NCBI GenBank assembly: GCA_022571515.1
Contig: JACZXQ010000027.1
Location: 1 to 43,650 of the forward strand
Length of the DNA stretch: 43,650 bases
Origin: Gemmatimonadota bacterium
Lineage (GTDB): Bacteria; Gemmatimonadota; Gemmatimonadetes; Longimicrobiales; Gaopeijiaceae
Direction: 5' to 3'
The translations under genes and the position numbers were made by a program. The notes under the pieces are model-generated. The model saw only the letters and a program-made list of their open reading frames with translations, was not told the DNA's origin and ran no database searches. Shown here piece by piece: positions 33,574 through 42,689 of the stretch (position 1 is the first letter of the stretch; the number at the start of each line of letters is the position of its first letter).

Positions 33574-35742
33574 ATGGTAGATGGCCAGGTTCAAACCCGT
33601 CGGGGCACTGTGGTAACATCTGACAGCGAAATAGATCGATTCGCCGATCGTGAGTTGAGTTGGCTCTCGTTCAACGAGCGCGTGCTCCAAGAAGCGGAGG
33701 ACCCGTCCGTCCCGCTTTTCGAGCGCCTCAACTTTCTAGCGATCTTCTCGTCCAATCTGGATGAGTTCTTTCGGGTCCGGGTTGCGGCTCTGCGCAGCTT
33801 GGTGCCGCTCAAGAAGAAGAAAGTCCGGAAGCTGCCCATCAAGCCCGCCAAGCTCGTGGATCGCATCCACCGCGTGGTCCACCTCCAGCAGGAGCGGTTC
33901 GGGGCTGTATTCCGGCTCGGGATTCTGCCGGCGCTCGAGGCTCTGGGCGTCCACCTGGTTCGGGGCCACGACCTGACCGGTGAGCAACACACCTACCTTC
34001 GGAGCTACTTCGACCGGTATGTGCGCCCGCTCCTCGAGCCCTCGGTTCTGGGTGCCGGCGGCTCTCCCTTTCTGAAGGACCATACGGTGTACCTCGTGGC
34101 GGAGCTCTGGCGGGGAAGGAGGGTTTTGGTCGGTACGGAACTCCCGGCCCTCGCGGTCGTGGAGGTGCCGAGTCCGCCCCTCCCTCGGTTCGTGAGCCTC
34201 CCCAAGGAGGAGGGCGGTCGCTGCGTCATGTTCCTCGACGACGTGATCCGCTTCTGCCTGCCCTCGCTGTTCCCGGATCACGAAGTGGGCCGCGCCTATG
34301 CGGTGAAGGTCTCACGCGACGCCGACCTGCATCTCGACGAGGAGTTCTCGGGAAGCCTGAGGGACGCCATCGCCAAGAGCCTGAAGAAGCGTGACAGCGG
34401 GATGCCCATCCGATTCCTCTACGACCAGAGTGCTCCCCACGCCATGGTCAGCGCGCTCAAGGAGTTTCTCCGGCTTGCGGAGGAAGACCTGTTCCCCGGG
34501 GGCCGCTACCACAACCTGCATGACCTGTCCAGCCTCCCGGTGGAAGGTGGTCCAGAGCACAGCTATCCGGCCCTGGAGCCGCTCCGGCATCCCACGCTCG
34601 ACGGCGCGGCTTCGATCTTCGAGACCGTGGCCGCGAAGGACCGCCTGCTCCACTTTCCCTACCAATCCTACGACTACCTCGTCGACTTCCTCCGCCAGGC
34701 CTCCGAAGACGATTCCGTCGAAGAGATCTGGATCTCGCTTTACCGTGTCGCCGACGATTCAGAGGTTGTGAACGCCCTCATCGAGGCGGCGCGGAGGGGC
34801 AAGACGGTATCGGCTTTCGTGGAGGTTCAGGCCCGCTTCGACGAGCGGGCCAACCTCGAGTGGACCGAGCGCATGGAGGCAGCCGGGATTCGAACGCTCC
34901 ACGGTAGCCTCGCCATCAAGGTTCACGCGAAGCTGGCGCTGGTGCGGCGGAAGGAAGATGGCAGCGACCGACTCTACGCCGCCTTGGCCACCGGCAACTT
35001 CAACGAGAAAACGGCCCGTATCTACTGTGACCATGCGCTTCTGACCGCCGATCCTCGCCTCACCGAGGAGGTACACCAAGTCTTCCGGATCCTCACGGGG
35101 GAGGTCGACCGCTCGGCTGCGTTCGAGCACCTGTTGGTCGCACCGTTCCATCTCAGGGACGGCCTCGAGCGCCTGATCCAGGAGGAGATCGAGGCCGCGC
35201 AGGCAGGGCGCCCCGCCGGTATCGTGGCCAAGATGAACAGCCTCGAGGACAGTCGGATGATCGCAGAGCTCTACCGGGCCAGCCGGGCTGGAGTACCGAT
35301 CCGGCTCATCTTGAGAGGCATCTGTTGCCTCATCCCGGGAGTGGAGGGGATGAGCGACACGATTGTCGCGCACAGCATCGTCGACCGCTTCCTCGAGCAC
35401 TCCCGCATTTTCCTCTTCCACCACGGCGGCGAGGAGCGCCTCTATCTCTCTTCGGCCGATTGGATGGGGCGCAACCTCAACCGGCGCATCGAGGTGGCCT
35501 TTCCGATCTACGACCGGGAGGTCCACGGAGAGATCATGAGCGTGCTCCATTACCAGCTTCTAGACGACCAAAAAGCCCGCGTCATCGAGGAATCCCAAGA
35601 GAATCGGTACGTGAAGAAGGGTGACGGACCGCCCATCCAATGCCAGATTGACACATATCGGTACCTGAGGGGGTTGTTGGATGGAGGCGTGGGGGAGACT
35701 TCGACTGTGGATTACACGTCGACTCCCGTCGCGTTCGACTGA
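33574..35742 (+). CDS. ppk1: Polyphosphate kinase 1
   Basis: 722 residues, standard for PPK1. The N-terminus has ADRELSWLSFNERVLQEA and LDEFFRVRV. The phosphorylated His is H451 in IKVHAK, and the C-terminus has FHHGGEERLYLSSADWM and RNLNRRIEVAFPI. It makes polyphosphate from ATP reversibly. ATG 33574 gives a complete N-terminus; GTG 33610 is an alternative. It is followed 15 bp later by a DUF5706 gene, probably co-transcribed. Confidence 0.95.
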   Translation: MVDGQVQTRRGTVVTSDSEIDRFADRELSWLSFNERVLQEAEDPSVPLFERLNFLAIFSSNLDEFFRVRVAALRSLVPLKKKKVRKLPIKPAKLVDRIHRVVHLQQERFGAVFRLGILPALEALGVHLVRGHDLTGEQHTYLRSYFDRYVRPLLEPSVLGAGGSPFLKDHTVYLVAELWRGRRVLVGTELPALAVVEVPSPPLPRFVSLPKEEGGRCVMFLDDVIRFCLPSLFPDHEVGRAYAVKVSRDADLHLDEEFSGSLRDAIAKSLKKRDSGMPIRFLYDQSAPHAMVSALKEFLRLAEEDLFPGGRYHNLHDLSSLPVEGGPEHSYPALEPLRHPTLDGAASIFETVAAKDRLLHFPYQSYDYLVDFLRQASEDDSVEEIWISLYRVADDSEVVNALIEAARRGKTVSAFVEVQARFDERANLEWTERMEAAGIRTLHGSLAIKVHAKLALVRRKEDGSDRLYAALATGNFNEKTARIYCDHALLTADPRLTEEVHQVFRILTGEVDRSAAFEHLLVAPFHLRDGLERLIQEEIEAAQAGRPAGIVAKMNSLEDSRMIAELYRASRAGVPIRLILRGICCLIPGVEGMSDTIVAHSIVDRFLEHSRIFLFHHGGEERLYLSSADWMGRNLNRRIEVAFPIYDREVHGEIMSVLHYQLLDDQKARVIEESQENRYVKKGDGPPIQCQIDTYRYLRGLLDGGVGETSTVDYTSTPVAFD

Positions 35743-35757
35743 CGAGCGAGGAAGGTT

Positions 35758-36477
35758 ATGGACGGCGAGAACAAGCAGGCCGACGAGGTTGGAGAGGTCG
35801 TAGCGGGACTTGCTCCGGAGGTCGCGGAGACCGCCACCGTGGTTGCCGACACTCCGGCAAAGCCCCCAAAAAGGAAGAAAAAAAAGCCGAAGGCAAGTGG
35901 CATCGGTTCGTCCAGGGGCATCGAGACGATGTTCCGGACGAGCTACCGGGTGCACATGGATCTGAGCAGCCTGGCCGACACCAAGGCCAACATCATGATC
36001 TCGATCAACGGGATCATCATCTCGATCACGCTCGCCTCGGTAGCTCCCAGAATCGCTGTCAACCCGGTCCTGCTGTGGCCCACGAGCGTACTCGTGGTCG
36101 GCTGCCTCCTAGCGTTGGTCTATGCGGTGCTGGCTGCCCGCCCACGCGTGAGCAGAAAATCTCTCACGCTGGAGGACATCAGGGAGAACAGAGCCAACAT
36201 CCTCTTCTTCGGAAACTTCGTGAACATGTCCGAGGAAGACTTCGTGGAAGGCATGAAGGACCTGATGTTGGACCCGGACCACCTATACACCAACATGGTC
36301 CGCGACCTCTACGGGCTGGGGCAGGTCCTCAAGCGGAAGTTCGAGATGCTCCGGGTCTCCTACAACATCTTCATGGTAGCGTTGGTGGTGGGGGTCGCGC
36401 TGTTTATCTGGGCCTTCGCGACCGAGCCCGGAGCTGCGTCCGGACTCCTACAGCCACTTGGTGGGACCGGACCCTAG
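35758..36477 (+). CDS. DUF5706 / Pycsar-effector-like membrane protein
   Basis: 239 residues. A Lys-rich N-terminus (KRKKKKPKAS) precedes the family segment TMFRTSYRVHMDLSSLADTK with ANIMISINGIIISI, two membrane helices, a helical soluble part and a last C-terminal membrane helix. This matches DUF5706, known as the membrane effector of the Pycsar cyclic-nucleotide defence system. No pyrimidine cyclase is present in the window. It follows ppk1 by 15 bp. Its stop codon lies at the very edge of the 8-bp target duplication of the insertion sequence that follows. Confidence 0.78.
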   Translation: MDGENKQADEVGEVVAGLAPEVAETATVVADTPAKPPKRKKKKPKASGIGSSRGIETMFRTSYRVHMDLSSLADTKANIMISINGIIISITLASVAPRIAVNPVLLWPTSVLVVGCLLALVYAVLAARPRVSRKSLTLEDIRENRANILFFGNFVNMSEEDFVEGMKDLMLDPDHLYTNMVRDLYGLGQVLKRKFEMLRVSYNIFMVALVVGVALFIWAFATEPGAASGLLQPLGGTGP

Positions 36478-36481
36478 GAAG
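36474..36481. repeat. Target-site duplication, left copy
   Basis: CTAGGAAG here is repeated exactly at 38162-38169, flanking the insertion sequence. The copy includes the TAG stop of the DUF5706 gene. Confidence 0.8.
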
Positions 36482-38161
36482 ATCCCATCCACAAATTCGT
36501 AAGTTGTTGCGGTATAACGAGAAAGGCGCATCCGGCGTTCGCAATTTTGCGTGGAAAGGCGTAGGTTTGGTGTGACCAAACAATCAAACCAGCCACCAGC
36601 AAGATCGGAGCAACCGGATGCGCCCAGTCTTTCCCGTCCTCGACCTCTTCCGAGACGACAGCCTGCCCCACGAGCATGCTCGTGAGTTGGAAGTGATCGA
36701 TCGTATCCTGTGTGACAACCCTACCATCACGCGACTGGTCTGGAAAGATCTGCAGGATGAGGGAGGTTCGATGCTCGATCGGCGAGGTCGGCCGGGCTTG
36801 AGCGCGGACGTCATCCTCCGGGCGGCCATGATCAAGCAGATGAGGGACTTCAGCTACGAGGAGCTGGCCTTCCACTTGGCGGACTCGCTCACCTACCGGC
36901 GCTTCTGCGGCTTCACCCATCCGCTCGACGTGCCCCGCAAGTCGGCGCTGGCCAAGGGCATCAAGCGAATCTCCGAGGCGACCTGGCAGAAGGTCAACCA
37001 GGTGATCCTCCAGTACGCCGAAGCCCGAGGAGTCGAGGACGGACGGAAGGTGCGCATCGACGCCACCGTCACCGAGTCCAACATCCATCACCCGACCGAC
37101 AGCGCGTTGCTGTTCGACTGCGTCCGGACCCTCTCGCGGATCCTCGGCCAGGCCCGTACGAGCTTCGGTATCGCGTCCCCCAACCGCCGCAAGGCTGCGA
37201 AGCGCCGTCACATGGAGATCGTCAACGCCAAGCGCAACGCGCACCGCATCAAGCCATACCGGAAACTGCTCAAGGTCACCGAAGAGACGATCCGCTACGC
37301 CGTACAGGCCATCGAGCGGCTGCACCGAGTGTCGGGTCCCATGGCCGGGCTCGCCCAGCGTATGGCCCACGAACTGGAGCACTACATCCCCCTGGCTCAG
37401 CAGGTCGTTTCCCAGACCCGCCGCCGCGTCCTGAACGGAGAGAGTGTTCCGGCCGACGAGAAGCTCGTCTCGATCTTCGAGCCTCATACAGACATCATCC
37501 GTAAGGATCGCCGCGACACCTACTACGGGCACAGGGTCACGCTGACGGGCGGCGTCAGTGGCCTCGTCCTCGACTGGGTCGTCGAAGAGGGCAACCCCGC
37601 CGATTCCACGCTCCTCATCCGCATGCTCGAACGCCAGCGGGACCTCTACGGACGCTATCCGTGCCAAGCCACCGTGGACGGTGGCTATGCCAGCAAGGAC
37701 AATCTCGCATCCGCCAAGACCCTCGGCGTCCAGGACATGGTCTTCTCCAAGAAGTGCGGTCTCAAGGTCGAGGACATGGTCACGCAAACCTGGCTCTTCA
37801 AGAAGCTTCGCGACTTCCGTGCTGGAATCGAAGGCATCATCTCGTTCCTCAAGCGCGTCTTCGGCCTGCGCCGCTGCACTTGGAGAGGTCAGCCATCCTT
37901 CGGCAGTTATGTCGGCGCCTCGATCGTTTCCGCTAACCTTCTCATCCTTGCTCGCCACCTGATGTCATGAGCTGAAGCCTCACCCAGCGCATATTCTCCC
38001 CCCGGCCGGGCGACGTGTCTCCAGAAGCCACGAATTCAGCCCAACTCAAGCTCTTTGACCCCCAGCCCATCCTCTTTTCGACGATCTCACGTCCTGACCT
38101 CACTCATTCTTCCCCACATCCTTCGCTTTCGAGGCTCTCAGGGGCTATTTATGGATGGGAA
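36482..38161 (+). mobile_element. Complete ISNCY-like insertion sequence
   Basis: A 1680-bp element carrying one intact transposase. Its ends are imperfect inverted repeats: ATCCCATCCACAAATT on the left and TTCCCATCCATAAATA as the reverse complement of the right end. It is bounded by an 8-bp target duplication, CTAGGAAG (36474-36481 and 38162-38169). It inserted between the DUF5706 and metallo-hydrolase genes, leaving both coding regions intact. The intact ORF and clean duplication suggest recent movement. Confidence 0.85.
36618..37970 (+). CDS. ISNCY-family transposase
   Basis: 450 residues, intact. The DDE residues can be seen as D148 (RIDATVTESN), D354 (TVDGGYASKD) and E405 (RAGIEGIISFLKRVFGL). 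The N-terminus has LSADVILRAAMIKQMRDFSYEELAFHL, as in the ISNCY/IS1182-like families. It should catalyse cut-and-paste or copy movement of the surrounding 1.68-kb element. Exact IS family needs comparison. Confidence 0.88.
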   Translation: MRPVFPVLDLFRDDSLPHEHARELEVIDRILCDNPTITRLVWKDLQDEGGSMLDRRGRPGLSADVILRAAMIKQMRDFSYEELAFHLADSLTYRRFCGFTHPLDVPRKSALAKGIKRISEATWQKVNQVILQYAEARGVEDGRKVRIDATVTESNIHHPTDSALLFDCVRTLSRILGQARTSFGIASPNRRKAAKRRHMEIVNAKRNAHRIKPYRKLLKVTEETIRYAVQAIERLHRVSGPMAGLAQRMAHELEHYIPLAQQVVSQTRRRVLNGESVPADEKLVSIFEPHTDIIRKDRRDTYYGHRVTLTGGVSGLVLDWVVEEGNPADSTLLIRMLERQRDLYGRYPCQATVDGGYASKDNLASAKTLGVQDMVFSKKCGLKVEDMVTQTWLFKKLRDFRAGIEGIISFLKRVFGLRRCTWRGQPSFGSYVGASIVSANLLILARHLMS

Positions 38162-38169
38162 CTAGGAAG
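38162..38169. repeat. Target-site duplication, right copy
   Basis: CTAGGAAG, the right partner of 36474-36481, lies 30 bp before the start of the metallo-hydrolase gene. Confidence 0.8.
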
Positions 38170-38199
38170 CCTCTCAACGCCAATCGACGGAGTAACCAC

Positions 38200-39063
38200 A
38201 TGATCGGACGCCGTGTCGTAAGGTCGGGGCTGGCCGCGCTGTGTCTGCTCGCGCTGCCGGCAGGAGAACTCGTCGCCCAGCAGGATTTCGAGACTACAGA
38301 GATCGCCGACGGAGTATTCCAGTTTCGCTGGCGTGCGCACAACGGCTTCTTCGTGGACACTCCGCAGGGAGTGATCGCCATCGACCCGATTTCGGTGGAG
38401 GCGGCCGCGCACTACGCCGAGGAGATCCGGAAGGCCCTGCCCGGGAAGAGCCTTGTGGCGGTGGGCTACAGCCATGACCATGCGGACCACGCCACGGGCG
38501 CGCTGGCGCTGATCAGCGAGTTCGGTGGGGACGCGCCGATCATCGCCCACGAAAACGCGATCCCGAAGATTCTGGCTGCCGCCAACGCCGACCTGCCTGT
38601 GCCGACGCTGACATTCAGTGACCGCATGGTCATGTCGCCCGGGCGTACCGTCGAGTTCCACTACCTGGGACGAAACCACAGCGACAACTCGATGGTGGTG
38701 TACGTTCCCGACGTGAAGGTGGCGTTCGTGGTGGACTTCGCCTCCAACGACCGGGTGGGCTTTCGTGAGCTTCCGGACTACCACTTTCCGGAGTTCTTCA
38801 CCTCACTGAGCCGGCTGCTCGAGCTGGACTTCGAGACGGTCGTTTTCGGGCACGGGCCACCGGGTGACCGCGCCGCCGTCCGGCGGCAGATCGACTATTA
38901 CGACGACCTCCGGACCGCGGTTTTGCATGCGGTGGACGAGGGCCTGACCGAGGATCAGGCGGCAGACCAGATCTCGTTGCCGGAGTACGCGAGCTGGGTG
39001 CAGTACGAAGCGTGGCTACCGCTCAACGTACGCGCGATCTATCGGTGGATTGCGGGCCGGTAG
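38200..39063 (+). CDS. Exported metallo-beta-lactamase-fold hydrolase
   Basis: 287 residues. A signal peptide (LALPAGELVAQ) precedes the metallo-hydrolase core with H92-D-H-A-D96-H97, the next His in GRNHSDN and a last one in FGHGPPGD. These bind two metal ions, usually zinc. The substrate is unknown; it resembles generic MBL hydrolases rather than true beta-lactamases. ATG 38200 has CGGAG 8 bases upstream. Removing the insertion sequence would place it about 30 bp after the DUF5706 stop, so it was probably the third gene of a ppk1 operon. Confidence 0.85.
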   Translation: MIGRRVVRSGLAALCLLALPAGELVAQQDFETTEIADGVFQFRWRAHNGFFVDTPQGVIAIDPISVEAAAHYAEEIRKALPGKSLVAVGYSHDHADHATGALALISEFGGDAPIIAHENAIPKILAAANADLPVPTLTFSDRMVMSPGRTVEFHYLGRNHSDNSMVVYVPDVKVAFVVDFASNDRVGFRELPDYHFPEFFTSLSRLLELDFETVVFGHGPPGDRAAVRRQIDYYDDLRTAVLHAVDEGLTEDQAADQISLPEYASWVQYEAWLPLNVRAIYRWIAGR

Positions 39064-39082
39064 TCCGGGCGAACCGCCGGAA

Positions 39083-40417
39083 TCACACTCCGCCGACGAC
39101 GCCCAGAACGTCGGTCAAGAACCACCAGACGCCGACCGTGAGGATCGCTCCCGGCACCACGAAGCGAATCCAGTTGTAGAGCAGTCGAATTTGAAGGCCC
39201 GCGTCTTCGGCGCTCGCGAGTTGTCGGAGAGCATCACTCCGCTTGAGCGACCACCCCACCGTCAACGCCGCCACCAAGGCGCCGAACGTCTGGAAGCCTG
39301 TGCCGAAGGTCAGGTCCCAGGGGACGAAGATGCGCATGTTGATCATGGGCGGGAGCGCCAGGAGCATCACGAGGACGCTCACCAGGGTGGTCGCGCGCCT
39401 GCGCTCCATGCCGGTGTTGTCGGTAACGCCCGCCACCAGGACCTCCAAGGCCGCCACGGCCGAGAGGTAGGCGGCGCTCGCCAGGGCCAGGAAGAACAGG
39501 GTGCCGAAGATCCAGCCGGCCGGCATCGACGCGAACACCTGTGGCAGCGTGGCGAAAATGAGTCCCGGCCCACTCGTCGGTTCGAGCCCGAACGCGAACA
39601 CGGCCGGGAAGATCACCAATCCCGCCAGCAACCCCGCGCCGGTATCGCCTACCACGGTCCAGACCGCGTTTCCGCGTAAGTCCACACCGTCGTCCAGGTA
39701 CGAGCCGTAGACGACCATGAACGTTCCGCCGAGTGCCAACGAGAACACTACCTGGCCGAGTGCCGCCATGGCCACGTCGCCCGTGATGTCACCCGGTTCG
39801 AATTTGAGTAGCAGCCAGGCCAGTCCCTCGCCGGCACCGTCGAGCGTCAGGCTCCTCACGACGAGCAACAGCAGGATCCCGAACAGCAGCGGCGTGATGA
39901 CCATGCTGGCCTTCTGGATGCCGCGCCGAATCCCTCTTCGGAGCACCAGGCCACACGCTGCGATGACGACCCCGGTGGAAATGACCTGGAGCCCGAACGA
40001 CACGGCGTCGAAGCCCGCGTCGGGCGGGAGGATCCGGGAGGCGTTCAGCGATATGCCCAGGCCCCTGGCCAACTCCGCGGCGCCGTGATAGACCACCCAG
40101 CCGATCACGTTCGAGTAGTACCCGGTGGCCGTGGCCACCGCGAAGAAGAAAATCCATCCAAGCGCGCGTCCGCCGGGGAGCCCGGCCAGCTCGAACGCGC
40201 CTACGCTCCCACGGCGCGTGTGCCGTCCCAGCGTCCACTCGGCCATGAGCGCAGGAATGCCGATGAGCACGGCGAGCGCGATGTAGACGACCACGAAGGC
40301 CGCGCCACCGTAGCGGCCCACCATGTACGGAAATCGCCACACGTTCCCGAGGCCCACCGCCACCCCGATCATCGTGGCGACGACGCCCAGGCGGGAGGTG
40401 AAGGTATCGCGGCTCAA
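39083..40417 (-). CDS. SNF-family sodium-dependent transporter
   Basis: About 444 residues with 11-12 membrane helices. The N-terminal motif SRLGVVATMIGVAVGLGNVW then RFPY is the sodium- and substrate-site helix of neurotransmitter:sodium symporters. TTG 40417 is chosen because it places SRDTFTSRLG in front of helix 1 as in other family members; the longer frame reads into the aminotransferase gene. Such transporters import amino acids with Na+. It follows the aminotransferase by 10 bp, so the pair may import and process one amino acid. Confidence 0.85.
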   Translation of the reverse strand: MSRDTFTSRLGVVATMIGVAVGLGNVWRFPYMVGRYGGAAFVVVYIALAVLIGIPALMAEWTLGRHTRRGSVGAFELAGLPGGRALGWIFFFAVATATGYYSNVIGWVVYHGAAELARGLGISLNASRILPPDAGFDAVSFGLQVISTGVVIAACGLVLRRGIRRGIQKASMVITPLLFGILLLLVVRSLTLDGAGEGLAWLLLKFEPGDITGDVAMAALGQVVFSLALGGTFMVVYGSYLDDGVDLRGNAVWTVVGDTGAGLLAGLVIFPAVFAFGLEPTSGPGLIFATLPQVFASMPAGWIFGTLFFLALASAAYLSAVAALEVLVAGVTDNTGMERRRATTLVSVLVMLLALPPMINMRIFVPWDLTFGTGFQTFGALVAALTVGWSLKRSDALRQLASAEDAGLQIRLLYNWIRFVVPGAILTVGVWWFLTDVLGVVGGV

Positions 40418-40427
40418 CGGTGGGCCC

Positions 40428-41591
40428 TCATTCGGATGCCAGCACGCTGAACACCTCCGCCAGCGCGTCCAGCGCGGCGTCCACGTCGTCCAGCGTGCTG
40501 TAGAAGTGGGGCGCCAAGCGAAGAGCGGGTCCGCGTGCGGATGCCAGCACGCCACGCTCTCGCATCAGGGCTTCGGCCCGGTGCGAGTCGCCCGGGCTGC
40601 GGAAGGCGTTGCTGGGCGTCTTCCTTTTCGGGTCGTCCGGGCCCAGCAGCTCCAGGCCGCGTTCGCGCCCGCCCTCGATGAGCCGGCCGCTCAGGACCTG
40701 GGTCCACTCCTGGATGGCCGCGGGTCCGACCTCGGCGATCGCGTCCATGCCGGCGCGTGCGACGTAGGCGCTGGCGATGGGCGGTGTGCCCATGTCGAAG
40801 CGACGCGCCCCGTCGGCCCAATCCAGCGCATCCACCGTGAACGCGAACGGGTTCTTGCGCCCGAACCAGCCGGTCAGTGTGGGTTCCAGGCGGTCCGCGA
40901 TCTCGCGCTTCACGTACAGGAACGCGATGCCCGGCGCCCCCATGAGGTACTTGAGGTTGCCCGAGGCCAGGAAGTCCACGTCCAGAGCGGTCACGTCGAT
41001 GGGGAGGGTGCCCATCGTCTGGTACGCGTCAACGAACAGCAGAGCACCCTTGGCGCGGGCGATCTCGACGATCGCGTCGAGGTCCTGCTTGAAGCCTGTC
41101 TGGTAATAGCCGTGACAGGCCGACACGATCAGGGTGTCGTCGTCCACGGCGGACCGGTACCCGTCGAGTGGGACCTCGCCATCCACGACGGCAACCCAGC
41201 GGAGCTGAGCGCCGAGCTTTTGGTGGGCGAGCCACACGTGCCCGACCGAGGGGAACTCGGCCATGGACGCCACCACCGTGTGTCGGCTACCGCCGTAGTC
41301 CAGGGCGCCGGCGATGCTCGCCACCGCCTGCGACACGGACGCACAAACCGCCACGTCTTCGGGGTCGGCGTTGATCAGCCCCGCGAACGACCGGCGTGCG
41401 GCCTCCACCTCGCCGACCCAGGCGTCCCAATCCATACCGTCCTGGTTCCACGAGGCAGTGTATCGCTCCGCAGCTTCGCGCACGCCGTCCAACAGCGGCG
41501 CGTGGGAGCAGTTGTTCATGGGGATTGTGGTTCTCAGCAGCGGGATCTTGTTGCGCCACGCGTCGATGTCGTACGGAGGGGTTGGGCTCAC
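40428..41591 (-). CDS. Class V aminotransferase-family PLP enzyme
   Basis: 387 residues. The PLP Lys is K214 in ASGNLKYLMG; FVDAYQTMG provides the pyridine-N Asp and SACHGYYQTG another active-site segment. The fold fits cysteine desulfurase/kynureninase/isopenicillin epimerase-type enzymes, but the specific reaction is unclear. An amino-acid transporter gene lies 10 bp downstream, so the substrate is probably an imported amino acid. A long hairpin in its 5' leader (41604-41642) may affect expression. Confidence 0.85.
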   Translation of the reverse strand: MSPTPPYDIDAWRNKIPLLRTTIPMNNCSHAPLLDGVREAAERYTASWNQDGMDWDAWVGEVEAARRSFAGLINADPEDVAVCASVSQAVASIAGALDYGGSRHTVVASMAEFPSVGHVWLAHQKLGAQLRWVAVVDGEVPLDGYRSAVDDDTLIVSACHGYYQTGFKQDLDAIVEIARAKGALLFVDAYQTMGTLPIDVTALDVDFLASGNLKYLMGAPGIAFLYVKREIADRLEPTLTGWFGRKNPFAFTVDALDWADGARRFDMGTPPIASAYVARAGMDAIAEVGPAAIQEWTQVLSGRLIEGGRERGLELLGPDDPKRKTPSNAFRSPGDSHRAEALMRERGVLASARGPALRLAPHFYSTLDDVDAALDALAEVFSVLASE

Positions 41592-41603
41592 GCTGTCTGG
41601 ATT

Positions 41604-41642
41604 CCGGATGTCGGGGCATCTGAGTGAGGCCCCAACATCCGG
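41604..41642 (-). promoter_or_regulatory. 14-bp hairpin in aminotransferase leader
   Basis: CCGGATGTCGGGGC (41604-41617) pairs with GCCCCAACATCCGG (41629-41642) with one mismatch and an 11-base loop. It lies 12 bases upstream of the leftward aminotransferase start. No T-tract follows on the minus strand, so it is not a simple terminator; a translational control element or protein-binding site is possible. Confidence 0.5.
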
Positions 41643-41770
41643 TGCGGGTCGTGAGTTGGAAAGGGGGTGGCCCTACCGGCCCCCACCTCTTTTCCCGTGC
41701 GCGTGAGCAACGTCCGGCTTGTGGGTGCATTCCATCGCGTTTAGCTTTTTGACGCTGATGACGATGGGAG

Positions 41771-41797
41771 ATCCGGCGCCGGTCGCGCCGGATTTTT
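41771..41797 (+). terminator. Rho-independent terminator-like hairpin
   Basis: ATCCGGCGC (41771-41779) and GCGCCGGAT (41785-41793) form a perfect 9-bp stem with a 5-base loop, followed by TTTTT on the plus strand. No plus-strand gene precedes it, so it may end an unseen transcript or insulate rnpB from upstream reading. Confidence 0.6.
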
Positions 41798-41814
41798 CGT
41801 CGAGGTTGGTGTGA

Positions 41815-42217
<403 letters not shown>

Positions 42218-42396
42218 TCACGCAGGTGCCGGGGGATCGGCGGACGAAAGGCCGGTCGTCAATTCCCGGCAAGCGCCAAGTATGTTGTCGTAGGTCTAGG
42301 AGCGCGAGGAGTGGCGAGTGAGGCGTACAATCGTACGCCGCAGCGAGCCACGACGAGCAGCGACGACGACATGCGGCAACAGACGCCGGCGATTGC
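42218..42396 (+). other. rnpB-tRNA spacer with hairpin
   Basis: No gene is seen. GGCGTAC/GTACGCC forms a perfect hairpin at 42332-42349 with an AATC loop, inside a weaker outer pair GTGGC/GCCAC. It could be part of an RNA end or an attachment-type structure; there is no T-tract. Confidence 0.4.
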
Positions 42397-42470
<74 letters not shown>

Positions 42471-42509
42471 TTGAGAAGGCCCCTGAGCGAAGCTCAGGGG
42501 CCTTCTCAA
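42471..42509. terminator. 18-bp perfect hairpin after tRNA-Arg
   Basis: TTGAGAAGGCCCCTGAGC and its exact inverse flank a GAA loop immediately after the tRNA. There is no T-tract beyond the arm, but its AA/TT edges and position fit a bidirectional terminator shared with the leftward gene ending at 42690. Confidence 0.65.
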
Positions 42510-42689
42510 TAGGTCCGGTGCGGAGGTGTACCTTCGGTTCGAGCCGAGGCGCCGAAGAGGTGTTCGCGAATGCGATCCGGGCGTACACCGCCGAGACGAG
42601 CGAGGATCGCGAAGCGACCGAGCCGGAGACAGTGGAGGGCGTCGGGTGGGGAGATCGAGAGCGGTGCCGGCGCCCGGTGCGGGAGACCC

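Noticed and set aside
35758-36477. Complete Pycsar defence system
   Set aside because: Only an effector-like gene is seen; no cyclase gene lies beside it.
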